In this document: positions 51,723-62,222 of the stretch, one piece after another
Numbering within the stretch: position 1 is the stretch's first letter
How the letters are laid out: every line of letters begins with the position of its first letter
Source of the DNA: Roseobacter ponti
Lineage (GTDB): Bacteria > Pseudomonadota > Alphaproteobacteria > Rhodobacterales > Rhodobacteraceae
DNA: 64,000 nt
Direction of reading: 5' to 3'
Assembly: GCF_012932215.1 (NCBI RefSeq)
Contig: NZ_CP048788.1
Location: 3,286,001-3,350,000, forward strand
The notes under the pieces: generated by a model
The model's database searches: none
What the model was told of the DNA's origin: nothing
Seen by the model: the letters and a program-made list of their open reading frames with translations, nothing else
Program-made: the position numbers and the translations under genes

Positions 51723-53423
51723 ATGTCCACCCGATCCCGCAAACCGATCGACGGTCTCTCACATGTTATCGGAGACAGCACCGAGCCGCTGCTCGATCTT
51801 ACCCTGCCCGGTCTGCTGGGCGGGCAGGCAGCGCGTCGGCCCGATCATCCCGCCGCCGTCTTCCGGGCACAGAACATCCGCTGGAGCTATGCGCAGTTTG
51901 CAGCGGAAACCGACAGGCTGGCGGGCGGGCTGCACCGCATCGGGCTGCGCAAAGGCGACCGGGTGGGCATCTGGTCTCCAAATCGCGCCGAATGGCTGCT
52001 GACCCAGTTTGCCACAGCACGGATCGGTGCCATTCTGGTGTGCATCAATCCGGCCTACCGGCTCTCTGAGCTGGAGTATGCGCTTAACGATGTTGGGTGC
52101 AGCGCGCTGGTGACGGCCCGCAGTTTCCGCAGCTCTGACTACACAGGCATGCTGGCCAGCCTGGCACCGGAGCTTGCTACCGCCACGCCCGGCGATCTGC
52201 GGGCCGCGCGCCTGCCGCAACTGCGGGCCGTGATTGCCATCGGTGACGGCGCTGCACCTCCGGGCATGCTGAGCTTTGATGAGGTCTGCGCGCAGGGTGA
52301 CGATGTGACCGCGCCCGACCTTGACGTCATCACCGCCGGTCTTGACCCGCAGGACCCGATCAATATCCAGTTTACCTCCGGCACCACAGGAAGCCCCAAG
52401 GGCGCCTGCCTCACGCACCACAATATCGTAAACAACGCCCATTTTGTGACCCGCGCGCTGGAGCTGACCGAGGCGGACCGGCTTTGTATTCCCGTTCCCT
52501 TTTACCACTGTTTCGGCATGGTCATGGGCACCCTTGGCTGCGTGACCAAAGGCGCCACCATCGTGGTCCCGGGAGAGGGTTTTGACGCCACAGACACCCT
52601 CAGTGCCGTGTCGGATGAGGGTTGCACGGCGCTGTTCGGTGTACCGACGATGTTCGTGGCCGAACTGGCGCTGCCGGACTTCACCAGCTACGATCTCAGC
52701 ACTCTGCGCACCGGCATCATGGCAGGCGCCCCCTGCCCGGTTGAAGTCATGCGGCGCGTGCAGTCACGCATGAACATGACCGGGGTCACCATTGCCTATG
52801 GCATGACGGAAACGAGCCCGGTGTCGTTTCAGAGCAATGTGGATGACCCGCTGGAGCAGCGTGTCTCTTCTGTCGGGCGTATTCACCCGCATGTCGAAGT
52901 ACGCATCGTCGATGATACCGGTGCCACGGTGCCGGTGGGAACACAGGGTGAGCTGCTGACCCGCGGGTATTCGGTGATGCAGGGTTACTGGGGCGCGCCG
53001 GAGAAAACCGCCGAATGCATAGACGCGCAGGGGTGGATGCACACCGGTGACCTCGCGACGCTGGATGAAAACGGCTATTGCGCCATTACCGGACGTGTGA
53101 AGGATATGATCCTGCGGGGCGGTGAAAACATCTATCCGCGCGAGATTGAGGAGTTTCTCTATACTCATCCCGACATCGCGCAGGCGCAGGTTTTTGGCAT
53201 ACCTGATCAACATTACGGCGAGATTGTCTGTGCATGGCTGGTGCTCCGGGACAATGCCACCCTGAGTTCTGACGCGGTGCGCACCTGGTGCCGCGAGAAC
53301 ATCGCACATTACAAAGTACCCGCACATATCCGTTTTAAAGGCAGCCTGCCGATGACGGTCACCGGCAAGCCGCAGAAATTCATAATGCGTGATCAGATGG
53401 TTGCAGAGCTCGCCGGTGCATGA
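51723..53423 (+). CDS. Medium/long-chain acyl-CoA ligase (AMP-forming)
   Basis: The 566-residue adenylate-forming enzyme has [18 protein letters not shown] (AMP/P-loop), [82 protein letters not shown] and the catalytic lysine near the C-terminus in VTGKPQKF. It activates a fatty or aromatic acid to its CoA thioester for beta-oxidation. It stands alone, divergent from the GS-like gene. The multifunctional FadB-like protein at 57-59 kb could use its product. Confidence 0.93.
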   Translation: MSTRSRKPIDGLSHVIGDSTEPLLDLTLPGLLGGQAARRPDHPAAVFRAQNIRWSYAQFAAETDRLAGGLHRIGLRKGDRVGIWSPNRAEWLLTQFATARIGAILVCINPAYRLSELEYALNDVGCSALVTARSFRSSDYTGMLASLAPELATATPGDLRAARLPQLRAVIAIGDGAAPPGMLSFDEVCAQGDDVTAPDLDVITAGLDPQDPINIQFTSGTTGSPKGACLTHHNIVNNAHFVTRALELTEADRLCIPVPFYHCFGMVMGTLGCVTKGATIVVPGEGFDATDTLSAVSDEGCTALFGVPTMFVAELALPDFTSYDLSTLRTGIMAGAPCPVEVMRRVQSRMNMTGVTIAYGMTETSPVSFQSNVDDPLEQRVSSVGRIHPHVEVRIVDDTGATVPVGTQGELLTRGYSVMQGYWGAPEKTAECIDAQGWMHTGDLATLDENGYCAITGRVKDMILRGGENIYPREIEEFLYTHPDIAQAQVFGIPDQHYGEIVCAWLVLRDNATLSSDAVRTWCRENIAHYKVPAHIRFKGSLPMTVTGKPQKFIMRDQMVAELAGA

Positions 53424-53496
53424 CCCGGCCGCGACCGGTCAGATCCCGCAAGGGATATGACCGGGGCATGTCGTGCGGCGCAGCCGCGCCTTCGGA

Positions 53497-54033
53497 TCAG
53501 ACGTCGCCGGTATATTCACCGCGCGCCGGATACTCATTCTTGATCGCGAAATCGAGGGCGCCGACCAGTTCCGAGAAATGCGGCCGTACAAAAGGCATGG
53601 TCTGCACGGATCCGTAATAAAGCGTCTGCTCAGGTGTCACCATAAACAACCCCGGCTCTGAAAAAAGCGCAGGCTCTTCGATGCCGATTGAGGTCGTCCC
53701 CCGGCTTGTCGATATATAGAGGCCCCATTCGCGCGCTGACGCCAGCGACAGGTCATAGGCAATCCGCAGATCACCGGCACCGATTTTGTCCGCCATCTCA
53801 CGCGCGCGCTCCGCGCCGTCTGAACTGACGGCCACAGTCTTCACACCGCGTTCGGCAAACTCCGGCGTGCGCTTTTGCAGTTCTGTCAGGTAAGTGGCGC
53901 AGATCGGGCAGTGCAGACCGCGGTAAAAACACACAACGGTGCCGCGTTCAGAGCCGTCGCTGCCCAGATTGAACTCACCGTTATCTAGTGTTGGCAGGAC
54001 CAGGTCCGGCACCTTCTGGCGTGGCATCAGCAT
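53497..54033 (-). CDS. AhpC/TSA-family peroxiredoxin-like protein
   Basis: The 178-residue thioredoxin-fold protein has VVCFYRGLHCPICATYLTELQ with Cys42 and Cys45 in a CPIC arrangement, where an ordinary peroxiredoxin has one peroxidatic cysteine in a TxxC motif. The TSA features VKTVAVSSDGAERAREMADK and TSIGIEEPALFSEPGLFMV follow. It probably reduces peroxides or disulfides in the cytoplasm, since it has no signal peptide. The ATG has AGGAG close upstream. The gene lies between acyl-CoA and PrpD-type genes, with no obvious partner. Confidence 0.85.
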   Translation of the reverse strand: MLMPRQKVPDLVLPTLDNGEFNLGSDGSERGTVVCFYRGLHCPICATYLTELQKRTPEFAERGVKTVAVSSDGAERAREMADKIGAGDLRIAYDLSLASAREWGLYISTSRGTTSIGIEEPALFSEPGLFMVTPEQTLYYGSVQTMPFVRPHFSELVGALDFAIKNEYPARGEYTGDV

Positions 54034-54218
54034 AATTGTAAGCTCCTTTGAGAATTATTGACCGTTTGGTCTCTTACACAGTCCCGGCCTGATTGAAAGT
54101 GCCCCGATATCACATCCGCTTGTGGTCTGTGACAGACCGCAAAGATGTCGCGAACAGACATGACCGCGAGCGCGATAAGGCACCTGATGTCCGGACATGC
54201 AACCCGGAAAGGCCGCCC

Positions 54219-55559
54219 ATGACACCCCGGTTCAGGAAAACCGCCGGATTTATATTCGACCCTCAGGTACCTGCCGCCGCGCGACAGGCCATGGCACTTC
54301 TTCTGCTCGACACCATCGGTGTCGCCGCCGGAGCAGCAGGTCTTGAACCGGCACGGCTGGCACGCACGCACGCTGCCGCGCATCACGGCGCTGCCGACCC
54401 GCGTCATCAGGCCCGGATGATGTTCGACGGCCGGGCAGTCTCGGTGCCCGGCGCTGCCTTTGCAGCCGCAACGCAGATCGACAATCTCGACGGGCATGAC
54501 GGCTATAACCCCACCAAAGGTCACATCGGCTGTGCGGTTATACCCGCGCTTTTTGCTTTTGCCGAAAACCATCCCGATCTGAGCATGCGCGACGCACTTG
54601 ACCTGCTTGTGATGTCTTATGAGGTCAGTGCGCGGGCCGCGATCGCACTGCACCGCACCGTCAGCGACTATCACACCTCTGGTGCCTGGAACGCGCTCGG
54701 GGTCGCGGCCATCGGTTGCCGTCTGCGTAATGCCACGCCCGCGCAGTTGCGCGAAGCGCTCGGGATCGCCGAATACCACGGGCCGCGCAGCCAGATGATG
54801 CGCGAGATTGCGACCCCCACGATGCTGCACGACGGCTCAGGGATGGGCGCGCTGACCGGTGCGATGGCCGCGCTGCTGGCGGTTGACGGGTTTAAGGGCG
54901 CCCCGGCCATTACCGTCGAAGACCCGGGTGTCGCCGATATCTGGGATGATCTCGGGCACGACTGGACGGTAAGCAAAAATTACATCAAACCCTATCCGGT
55001 CTGCCGCTGGGCCCATGCGCCGCTGGATGCTCTGTCGCGTCTCATGCGCGACCACACGCTTGCCTGTGACGACATCAGGGCCGTACAGGTGAACACCTTC
55101 GCCCAGAGTGCGGCTCTTTATTCCGGCGTGCCGGAAACAACCGGCATTGCACAGTACTCGCTGCCATTTGCTCTCGCCATTATGATGCGGCACGGTCAGG
55201 TGGGGCCCGCCCATATTGCCGGTGCCGGCCTCGCGGATATTTCAGTGGCCCGCCTCCTGCCGCGGATTTCTGTGACCGCGCTGCCGGAATATTCCGCGCG
55301 ATTTCCCGCGCAGCGTTGCGCAGACGTCACGGTGACCCTGCAGGACGGCACAACGCTGGCCTCGGGCTTCACCGAAGCACGTGGCGGCCCCGAGGCGCCG
55401 CTCAGCACGGCAGAGATCGGTGCAAAGTTTCACGCCTTTGCCGCCCCTGAGATCGGCGCAGAGCGTGCCGCACAGATCTGGGCCCTGCGCGAGCCGATGA
55501 CGCAGGATGCTCCGATGCGTTTCAGTGATCTCGCGGCCCTGGTGACCGACCCGCCCTGA
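54219..55559 (+). CDS. MmgE/PrpD-family protein
   Basis: The 446-residue protein matches the MmgE/PrpD superfamily: LLLDTIGVAAGA, AAATQIDNLDGHDGYNPTKGHIGCAVIPALFAFAE, DLLVMSYEVSARAAIALH, TSGAWNALGVAAIGCRLRNAT, and KPYPVCRWAHAPLDALSRL. The family includes 2-methylcitrate dehydratase and cis-aconitate decarboxylase, but most members have other unknown substrates. No prpB or prpC gene is adjacent, so a methylcitrate role is not supported. The start at 54219 leaves an unconserved 42-codon upstream extension out. Confidence 0.88.
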   Translation: MTPRFRKTAGFIFDPQVPAAARQAMALLLLDTIGVAAGAAGLEPARLARTHAAAHHGAADPRHQARMMFDGRAVSVPGAAFAAATQIDNLDGHDGYNPTKGHIGCAVIPALFAFAENHPDLSMRDALDLLVMSYEVSARAAIALHRTVSDYHTSGAWNALGVAAIGCRLRNATPAQLREALGIAEYHGPRSQMMREIATPTMLHDGSGMGALTGAMAALLAVDGFKGAPAITVEDPGVADIWDDLGHDWTVSKNYIKPYPVCRWAHAPLDALSRLMRDHTLACDDIRAVQVNTFAQSAALYSGVPETTGIAQYSLPFALAIMMRHGQVGPAHIAGAGLADISVARLLPRISVTALPEYSARFPAQRCADVTVTLQDGTTLASGFTEARGGPEAPLSTAEIGAKFHAFAAPEIGAERAAQIWALREPMTQDAPMRFSDLAALVTDPP

Positions 55560-55645
55560 GAGAGAACTTTCGGCGCCCCCCTTGCTCCCCGTTGTCCCCG
55601 GCAGATATAGCCTGTGGCAACTCTTCTCCTGCCAGAGGCCCTGCC

Positions 55646-56338
55646 ATGTCCTTCGACCGCTCCCTGAAAATTGCCCCTTCAATCCTCTCTGCTGATTTCG
55701 CGAATTTCGGTGCAGAGTGCGAGGCCATCGAGGCCCAGGGTGCGGACTGGGTGCACGTCGATGTTATGGACGGCCGGTTCGTGCCCAATATCACCTTCGG
55801 GCCGGCGACCTGTGCCGCGATCCGCCCCCATATCAGGGGTGTGATGGACGTGCATCTGATGATCACGCCGGTTGATCCGTTCATCTCTGCCTTTGCGGAT
55901 GCAGGGGCGGATGTGATCACCGCCCATGTCGAAGCCGGTCCGCATATCCACCGCACGCTGCAGGCGATCCGCGGCGCGGGTGCAAAGGCCGGCGTGGCAC
56001 TGAACCCTGGCACCCCGGCGGAAGCGGTCAGCAGCCTTCTCGATATGGTTGATCTGGTCTGTGTGATGACCGTCAACCCGGGCTTTGGCGGGCAGAAGTT
56101 CATCCACAGCCAGGTCGATAAGGTGCGCCAGCTGCGCGCCATGATCGGCGACCGGCCGGTGCATATCGAAATCGATGGTGGTGTCGACCCTGCTACCGCA
56201 CCGCTCGTGGCACAGGCGGGAGCAGATGTGCTGGTTGCCGGCTCTGCGGTCTTTCGCGGCGGCTCTGTAAGTGACCCGGCGCCTTATGGTGCCAACATCA
56301 AAGCGATCCGCGAAGCCGCCGCCGGCACCTTTGTCTGA
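55646..56338 (+). CDS. rpe: Ribulose-phosphate 3-epimerase
   Basis: The 230-residue TIM-barrel enzyme has KIAPSILSADFANFG, VHVDVMDGRFVPNITFG (metal-ligand His and Asp), HLMITPVDPF, VMTVNPGFGGQKF and IEIDGGVDPATAPLV. It interconverts ribulose 5-phosphate and xylulose 5-phosphate, directly after the reaction of Gnd encoded at 46.8 kb. The ATG at 55646 follows CCAGAGGCCCTGCC. The in-frame codons before it contain no conserved sequence. Confidence 0.96.
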   Translation: MSFDRSLKIAPSILSADFANFGAECEAIEAQGADWVHVDVMDGRFVPNITFGPATCAAIRPHIRGVMDVHLMITPVDPFISAFADAGADVITAHVEAGPHIHRTLQAIRGAGAKAGVALNPGTPAEAVSSLLDMVDLVCVMTVNPGFGGQKFIHSQVDKVRQLRAMIGDRPVHIEIDGGVDPATAPLVAQAGADVLVAGSAVFRGGSVSDPAPYGANIKAIREAAAGTFV

Positions 56339-56344
56339 ACGCGC

Positions 56345-56767
56345 TCAGGCCAGCCTCTCCGCCGGCACCTTTTTGAAAACACCCGTCGCCGTGGCAATAA
56401 GACGGTCATCCGCATCCCGCAATTCGCCGGTGATGTAGAGCAGACTGCGCCCGCCACCTGTCAGACGGCCCACAGCCGTCACCCGCCCCTTGCGCGCAGG
56501 CGCCACAAACTGAGTCGTCAGAGACACGGTCAGGAAAGGCGCCGTCCCGCGCGCATCGACCGTCAGCGATGCGGTGGCGCCACAGGCACTGTCAAGCAGC
56601 ATGGTCGCGATGCCACCGTGCAGCACGTTGTGGCGGTTAAGATGCTCCGGCCCCACATCCAGCCAGCACCGCGCCTCAGATCTGCCACGCACATCAATCA
56701 CATATCCCACGAGCCGCTGGGTTCCGGTTTCGCCGGTGATGATGCCGGGCTCAGTCACCTCAGGCAT
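56345..56767 (-). CDS. PaaI-type hotdog thioesterase
   Basis: The 140-residue protein has the hotdog thioesterase motif HNVLHGGIATMLLDSACGATASL (HGG loop and catalytic Asp) and the downstream LTTQFVAPARKGRVTAVGRL. It hydrolyses acyl-CoA, often phenylacetyl- or short-chain-CoA. Its ATG overlaps the end of the FadB-like gene by 8 bases, so the two are co-translated. It is probably a safety valve releasing CoA from stalled intermediates. Confidence 0.9.
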   Translation of the reverse strand: MPEVTEPGIITGETGTQRLVGYVIDVRGRSEARCWLDVGPEHLNRHNVLHGGIATMLLDSACGATASLTVDARGTAPFLTVSLTTQFVAPARKGRVTAVGRLTGGGRSLLYITGELRDADDRLIATATGVFKKVPAERLA

Positions 56768-58850
56768 CCCGGTTGAGATCATCAAAGGTCCGGCCCTGAG
56801 CAACAAGCTCGCGCAGGAGCGGCGCGGCAGACCAGAAATATGCGTCCTCCGCAGCAAACCGGTCGATATCCGCCAGTACTTCGGGCAGTCCGGTCATATC
56901 CGCCCACTTCATCGGGCCACCGCGATAGCGTGGAAACCCGTATCCGAAAATCAGCACCATATCCACATCAAGTGGCCGTCCGGCGATGCCTTCGCCCAGC
57001 ACCTTTGCCCCTTCGTTGACCATCGCTGCCATGTAACGGCGCTGTATTTCCGCATCAGTAAAGCTGCGTGGCGTGATGCCCCGGTCATGGCGTTCGGCCT
57101 CAATCAGGTCGATAACACGCGGGTTCGCCGTGCCGCCGCGCCGGTCTTTTTCATAGAGATAAAATCCCTCACCCGTTTTTTGCCCGAAATGCCCTGCCTC
57201 GCAGAGTTTGTCGGCATAGCGCCCGACCCTGTCGCGGGGATCACGGCTCGCAGCACGGCGTTTTCGCATCGCCCAGGCGATATCCAGACCAGCCAGGTCC
57301 GACACCGCAAAAGGCCCCATGGCAAAGCCAAAATCCTGCAGGGCGCTGTCGATCTGAAACGGGCTCGCACCGTCAAGCACCATGTGATCCGCCGCCGACC
57401 GGTAGGTGTTGAGCAACCGGTTGCCGATGAAGCCTTCACAGACACCGGAACGCACCGCCGTTTTGCCCAGGCGTTTACCCAGCGCAAATCCGGTCGCAGT
57501 AACGTCATCGGCGGTTTTGTCCGCGACAACCACTTCAAGCAGTTTCATCACATGGGCCGGCGAGAAAAAATGCAGCCCGATCACATCTGACGGGCGGGAC
57601 GTCGCCGCCGCGATCTCGTTGACATCCAGATAGGACGTATTGGTGGCAAGCACCGCGCCGGGTTTGCAGACTGCGTCGAGCCGCCCGAATACCTCACGCT
57701 TTATGTCCATGTCCTCAAAGACCGCTTCAATGACCAGATCCGCGTCGCTCAAAGCTGCGTCCCGGGTGTCGCACAGCAGTGCCTCGCTCAGCATCCTGCT
57801 CTTTTGTTCTGCGGTAATTTTGCCGCGTTTGAGCGCGCCTGCCACATTCCCGGCGATGCGCGCGCCCGCAGCCTCTGCGGTCTCCTGCGTCGTCTCAAGC
57901 AGCGTGACACGCAACCCCGCCAGCAGAGCCGCAGTGGCGATGCCCGCGCCCATCGTGCCACCGCCTACAACGCCGATTTCCTCAACCTGTCGTGCCGGGA
58001 CGTCTTTCAGCTCCGGCAGACTGCTGACCTGGCGCTCGGCAAAAAACGCATGGATCATGCCTTTGCGCTGATCGGTCTGCATCAGATCATTAAAGATCCG
58101 CCGCTCTTCTGCCAGGCCTTCGATGAAAGGCAGTTCAGAGCTGGCCTGCACTGCCCGGACCGCTGCGGCAGGTGATATCTGCCCGCGTCCCTTTTTAAGC
58201 ACCTCGTCGTAAACCGCGTCCCAGTCCAGAGGCGCAGGTCCCGGCAATTCGCTGACCGGACGTCGCGCAGCACCCTCTGCCAGAAGGCTGCCTGTCCATA
58301 ACAGGCCGGCCTCTTCCGGATCGTTTTCCGTGATTTCGTCAATAATGCCGAGCGCCAGTGCCTCCGGCGCGCCCAGGTGCCGGCCGGAGGTGATCACCCC
58401 GATGGCGTCTTTTGCCCCGCAGATGCGCGGCAACCGCTGCGTTCCGCCGGCGCCCGGAATGAGACCCAGATGAACCTCAGGCAGACCAACGCGTGCTGCG
58501 GGCTGCGCGATGCGGTAGTTCGCCGAGAGCGCAACCTCCAGCCCGCCGCCGAGGCTGACGCCATGCAGGGAAGCCACGACAATCAGCGGCGAGGCCTCAA
58601 TCCGGTTGCACAGATCGGGCAGATGCGGCTCCTGCGGAGGTTTTCCGAATTCGCGGATGTCCGCTCCGGCGATAAAGGCACGCCCGTCGCCCACAATAAG
58701 TACGGCGCGCACCCCGGTGTCTGCTTCTGCCCGGTCCATGCCTGCGGCGAGACCGGCGCGGACCTCCTGGCTCAGCGCGTTGACCGGAGGGTTGGCGATC
58801 CGCAGGACTGCGATATCTCCGTCCCGCCGGTAGTGGATTTTATCTGTCAT
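56760..58850 (-). CDS. FadB-like bifunctional enoyl-CoA hydratase / 3-hydroxyacyl-CoA dehydrogenase
   Basis: The 696-residue protein has an N-terminal crotonase domain with both catalytic glutamates (Glu105 in GGGLEVAL, Glu125 in GLPEVHLGLIPGAGGTQRLP), then a 3-hydroxyacyl-CoA dehydrogenase with the NAD motif GVVGGGTMGAG (293-303) and catalytic His427 in HFFSPAHVMKLLEVV. The C-terminal half repeats the 3HCDH C domain (QKTGEGFYLYEKD, GYGFPRYRGGPMKWAD). No fadA thiolase gene lies next to it. It overlaps the IclR gene (4 bases) and the thioesterase gene (8 bases), forming one operon. It catalyses the hydration and oxidation steps of beta-oxidation. Confidence 0.95.
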   Translation of the reverse strand: MTDKIHYRRDGDIAVLRIANPPVNALSQEVRAGLAAGMDRAEADTGVRAVLIVGDGRAFIAGADIREFGKPPQEPHLPDLCNRIEASPLIVVASLHGVSLGGGLEVALSANYRIAQPAARVGLPEVHLGLIPGAGGTQRLPRICGAKDAIGVITSGRHLGAPEALALGIIDEITENDPEEAGLLWTGSLLAEGAARRPVSELPGPAPLDWDAVYDEVLKKGRGQISPAAAVRAVQASSELPFIEGLAEERRIFNDLMQTDQRKGMIHAFFAERQVSSLPELKDVPARQVEEIGVVGGGTMGAGIATAALLAGLRVTLLETTQETAEAAGARIAGNVAGALKRGKITAEQKSRMLSEALLCDTRDAALSDADLVIEAVFEDMDIKREVFGRLDAVCKPGAVLATNTSYLDVNEIAAATSRPSDVIGLHFFSPAHVMKLLEVVVADKTADDVTATGFALGKRLGKTAVRSGVCEGFIGNRLLNTYRSAADHMVLDGASPFQIDSALQDFGFAMGPFAVSDLAGLDIAWAMRKRRAASRDPRDRVGRYADKLCEAGHFGQKTGEGFYLYEKDRRGGTANPRVIDLIEAERHDRGITPRSFTDAEIQRRYMAAMVNEGAKVLGEGIAGRPLDVDMVLIFGYGFPRYRGGPMKWADMTGLPEVLADIDRFAAEDAYFWSAAPLLRELVAQGRTFDDLNRDA

Positions 58851-59650
58851 GAGGCGCCGCTTTCCCTGGTGATCTGCGCGCGGATCGAGAGGGCCGGAGC
58901 CTGATCGGTGCGCTGCTCAAGTGAGTGTACCGCGGCGCGCAGGGCCGGGGCCACCTCTTCGCGCAACCGCTGGTCCGCGAGGCTTCCCGTGGGCCCGCCG
59001 CAGGAAAACCCTACCGGCTGCCCGAGCGCCGGCGCGAAATAGGGCACGCTCACCGCATTCACGCGCCCGGGATAGCGCATTTCCCGCGGGACGATGGTAA
59101 AACCGTCACGCATCAGTTGCGCATAGCCGTTTTTGCGAAATGCGCGCAGGGCGGATCCGGGCGTCATGCGCTCAAAGCGTATATCATCCAGCGCGCCAAG
59201 CACTGCCTGCCCCGAAGACGAGCCAAGCAGCGGGATGCGGTGTCCGCTCTGCGCGCCGACTGTCTGGCCTGTGGCGGGATGCCAGGCGCGCAGGAGCACC
59301 ATCATATCCCGGTATCGCACCGAGACAGCCGTGAGCGTTCCGGTCTTGTCTGCAAGACGCTGCATGTCACCTGCGACAATCTCCAGAAAGGGCACGGAAA
59401 ACGTGGCGGTCGTGCCCAGCACCAGAGCAGCAGGCCCGGGGAAAAACCGGCCGTTGCGGCCGTTCTGCGACAGATATCCCAGCTCGGACAGGGTATAGGT
59501 CAGACGCGACACGGTTGGTTTAGGCAATCCGGTCCGCTCGGAGATCTGGGCATGGGTAAGGCCGACGTCGTGAATGGTGAAAGCTTCAAGAATTCGCAGC
59601 CCGCGCTCCAGCGTATTGGCAAATTTCCTGTCGGTACCGGTTTGCGACAT
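58847..59650 (-). CDS. IclR-family regulator of the FadB-like operon
   Basis: The 267-residue regulator has a winged-helix (LTHAQISERTGLPKPTVSRLTYTLSELGYLS, about residues 30-60) and an IclR effector domain (RIPLLGSSSGQAVLGAL; FTIVPREMRYPGRVNAVSVPYF). It is the first gene of the operon and overlaps the FadB-like start by 4 bases (ATGA), so it is co-expressed with the enzymes it probably controls. The ATG at 59650 is chosen for the conserved start MSQTGTDRKFANTLERGL. The likely effector is an acyl-CoA or aromatic intermediate. Confidence 0.9.
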   Translation of the reverse strand: MSQTGTDRKFANTLERGLRILEAFTIHDVGLTHAQISERTGLPKPTVSRLTYTLSELGYLSQNGRNGRFFPGPAALVLGTTATFSVPFLEIVAGDMQRLADKTGTLTAVSVRYRDMMVLLRAWHPATGQTVGAQSGHRIPLLGSSSGQAVLGALDDIRFERMTPGSALRAFRKNGYAQLMRDGFTIVPREMRYPGRVNAVSVPYFAPALGQPVGFSCGGPTGSLADQRLREEVAPALRAAVHSLEQRTDQAPALSIRAQITRESGAS

Positions 59651-59783
59651 TACTGGCGACACTGCCTCTGAAAGGGCACAGACTGCAGGCAACCCGTTGT
59701 TTTCAAAATCATTAAGGAAACAGCCTTCTCAGGTTAAACGCCTTCAGTTTCACATGGTAAAACAACGCCCACGCAGAGGCAAG

Positions 59784-60272
59784 TCACCCTGCGCGGTAGA
59801 TAAAACATCGTCCGGGCACCGCGTCCCGGGGCAGATCTGTTTCCGTCAGGCCGGTGAAAAACATCCGGTCGCTGGAAACCATCAGGCCACCCGGCGCCAG
59901 CAAAGGCTCAATCACCGGCGAGATTTTCCGCGCGAACGCGACGTTTTTCTGCGCGTTGTGCCCGCCAAGATCCGCATGGATGAGCGACGCGGTCGGGCCG
60001 AACCGTTCCAGCGCAGCCGGCAGGGTATCAAACACATCACCGAGCAGAACATGATCATCGGGCGGTGTGCTGTCGGGATGCGAGGCAATCGCCCGCTCAA
60101 AGACGAAGATATCGCGACCGGGCATAATTTCGCACATGTGATGATAGGTGCGCCCGTTGCCCAGCCCGAGTTCAAAGACCGGCCCGGGAAGATCCGCTGT
60201 CTGTTCTGCTGCATGGTTGAGACAGGCCCGCTGTGACACCATGCGGTTAATGAAGATATCGAGACGGCTCAT
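59784..60272 (-). CDS. SAM-dependent methyltransferase (Methyltransf_17-like)
   Basis: The 162-residue protein has VFELGLGNGRTYHHM (SAM motif I, about 32-46), FVFERAIASHP (motif II acidic end) and later IHADLGGHNAQKN. The opening MSRLDIFINRMVSQRACL and this set match the short Methyltransf_17 family. Its substrate is unknown. It lies alone, divergent from the ABC peptide importer. Confidence 0.87.
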   Translation of the reverse strand: MSRLDIFINRMVSQRACLNHAAEQTADLPGPVFELGLGNGRTYHHMCEIMPGRDIFVFERAIASHPDSTPPDDHVLLGDVFDTLPAALERFGPTASLIHADLGGHNAQKNVAFARKISPVIEPLLAPGGLMVSSDRMFFTGLTETDLPRDAVPGRCFIYRAG

Positions 60273-60452
60273 AGGGGCTCACTCCGGTCAGTTCTTTGCA
60301 TCAGATGCCCTTTTTAAGAGAAAATGAACAGCACAAAGCCAATCACTCCTCTGTGCGCTGGACCTGAGGCGTGAAATCGCGTTGACTGTAAGCGTCGGGG
60401 GGCGCGTGCATTTTCCCGGCCGGAAAACAGCCAGGGAAGCGAACAACCGCAG

Positions 60453-62222
60453 ATGACCCCATTGCTGGATGTCAAGAATCTGAGCATCGGTTTCGGGGCC
60501 GAGGAGCCGGTTGTCCGGGACGTGAGCTTTCAGGTTATGCCCGGCGAAACGCTGGCACTTGTGGGTGAAAGCGGATCGGGCAAAACGATCACCTGCCGTT
60601 CGGTTCTGCGCATTCTGCCGGATACGGCCCGCATCAGCAGCGGCGAGATCACTTTCAGCTGCAAAGGCAGCACGCGCGATCTGCTGAAAATTTCCGAACG
60701 CGACATGCGCGAGATACGCGGCGATCAGATTTCGATGATCTTTCAGGAACCGATGCGGTCGCTTTCGCCACTACACCGGCTGGGCGATCAGGTGTCCGAA
60801 GTGCTGCGTCTGCACCGCGATATGGGCAAAGGCGAGAGTAAGCGCACTGTGCTGGAGACCTTTGAGCGGGTGGGCTTTCCCGATCCTGAGCGGGTCTGGC
60901 GATCTTATCCTTTCGAGATGTCCGGCGGCATGCGCCAGCGCGCGATGATCGCGATGGCCATGGTGGCGAAACCCGAACTGCTGATCGCGGATGAACCCAC
61001 GACGGCGCTTGATGTGACTACCCAGGCGCAGGTTCTGGGCCTGATCAAGGACCTGCAGAAAGACACCGGCATGGCCGTTATTCTGGTCACCCATGATCTG
61101 GGCGTGGTCGCCAATATGGCAGAAACCGTGGTGGTGATGAACAAGGGACGCGTGATGGAGCGGGGCCCCGCGCCTGTTGTGCTCGGTGCGCCGGCGCATG
61201 GCTATACGCGCAAACTTTTTGCGGCAGCCCCGCAGATCCCGGAGGTCGCAGCCCCGGCCCGTGCCGCGCCACATGATGATGTGATCCTCGATCTGCGCAA
61301 TGTGTCAAAGACGTACGCAATGCGTGCCGGCGGCTGGAGCGCGCCGGTGCGGGTCACGGCCTGCCACGAGGTCAACCTTGCGCTGCAACGTGGCAAGACC
61401 CTCGCGGTTGTGGGCGAAAGCGGCTCGGGCAAGACGACCTGCGCGCGTATCGCACTTGGCGCAGAGGTGCCCGATGCGGGCAGTGAAGTCATTTTCCGCG
61501 CCGGCAAGGGCGGCGAGCCACTGCATGTGAACGCCATGAGCCCGGAGGAGCGGGTGGCCTTCCAGCGGCAGGCACAGATGGTTTTTCAGGACCCTTATTC
61601 GTCGCTGTCGCCGCGCATGCGGGTGCAGCAGGCGCTGACCGAACCCATGGAGATCCACAGCCTCGGCACCCGTGCAGAGCGCCGCGAGAAAGCCGCTGAG
61701 ATGCTGCGCTGGGTCGGGCTCGATCCGTCGATGCTGGCGCGGTATCCGCATGCCTTTTCGGGTGGCCAGCGCCAGCGATTGTCCATTGCGCGCGCGCTGA
61801 CGCTTGAACCGGAACTGCTGGTCTGTGACGAGCCGACCTCGGCGCTTGATGTCTCGGTGCAGGAACAGATTCTGACATTGCTGGAAGATATCCGCGACGG
61901 TATGGGGCTGAGCTATCTTTTTATCAGTCATGATCTCGCGGTTGTGGCGCGCATTGCCGATGAGGTCGCCGTGATGCGTCAGGGGGTCGTCGTCGAACAG
62001 GCCCCGCCCGACACGCTTTTCTATAACCCGCAGCATCCCTATACCAAAGCGCTGATCGCCGCACAGCCTGAGCCGGATGTGAACCGCCCGATTGACCTTA
62101 CGCTGGTCTCGAAAGGCGCGGGTTCGTCGGCAAGCTGGCCCGATGCCTTCCGCTTTGACGGTATCGATGCCCCCGCTCTGAGAGAACTGGAACCAGGCCA
62201 TAAGGTGCGTTGCCATGTTTAG
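60453..62222 (+). CDS. Dipeptide/oligopeptide ABC transporter, dual ATPase (YejF-like)
   Basis: The 589-residue protein carries two complete ATPase domains: Walker A GESGSGKT at 38-45 with signature [14 protein letters not shown] and Walker [16 protein letters not shown]; and a second [46 protein letters not shown]. The C-terminus of the second has the oligopeptide (OppF-type) end [13 protein letters not shown] [14 protein letters not shown]. This is the fused YejF/DdpD+F arrangement. It overlaps the next gene, the binding protein, by 8 bases. The permease genes are expected beyond the right edge. Confidence 0.95.
   Translation: MTPLLDVKNLSIGFGAEEPVVRDVSFQVMPGETLALVGESGSGKTITCRSVLRILPDTARISSGEITFSCKGSTRDLLKISERDMREIRGDQISMIFQEPMRSLSPLHRLGDQVSEVLRLHRDMGKGESKRTVLETFERVGFPDPERVWRSYPFEMSGGMRQRAMIAMAMVAKPELLIADEPTTALDVTTQAQVLGLIKDLQKDTGMAVILVTHDLGVVANMAETVVVMNKGRVMERGPAPVVLGAPAHGYTRKLFAAAPQIPEVAAPARAAPHDDVILDLRNVSKTYAMRAGGWSAPVRVTACHEVNLALQRGKTLAVVGESGSGKTTCARIALGAEVPDAGSEVIFRAGKGGEPLHVNAMSPEERVAFQRQAQMVFQDPYSSLSPRMRVQQALTEPMEIHSLGTRAERREKAAEMLRWVGLDPSMLARYPHAFSGGQRQRLSIARALTLEPELLVCDEPTSALDVSVQEQILTLLEDIRDGMGLSYLFISHDLAVVARIADEVAVMRQGVVVEQAPPDTLFYNPQHPYTKALIAAQPEPDVNRPIDLTLVSKGAGSSASWPDAFRFDGIDAPALRELEPGHKVRCHV

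Noticed and set aside
50657-52069. 470-codon plus-strand frame across the glutamine synthetase-like gene and the acyl-CoA ligase
   Set aside because: It runs antisense to one real gene and out of frame with another and has no domain.
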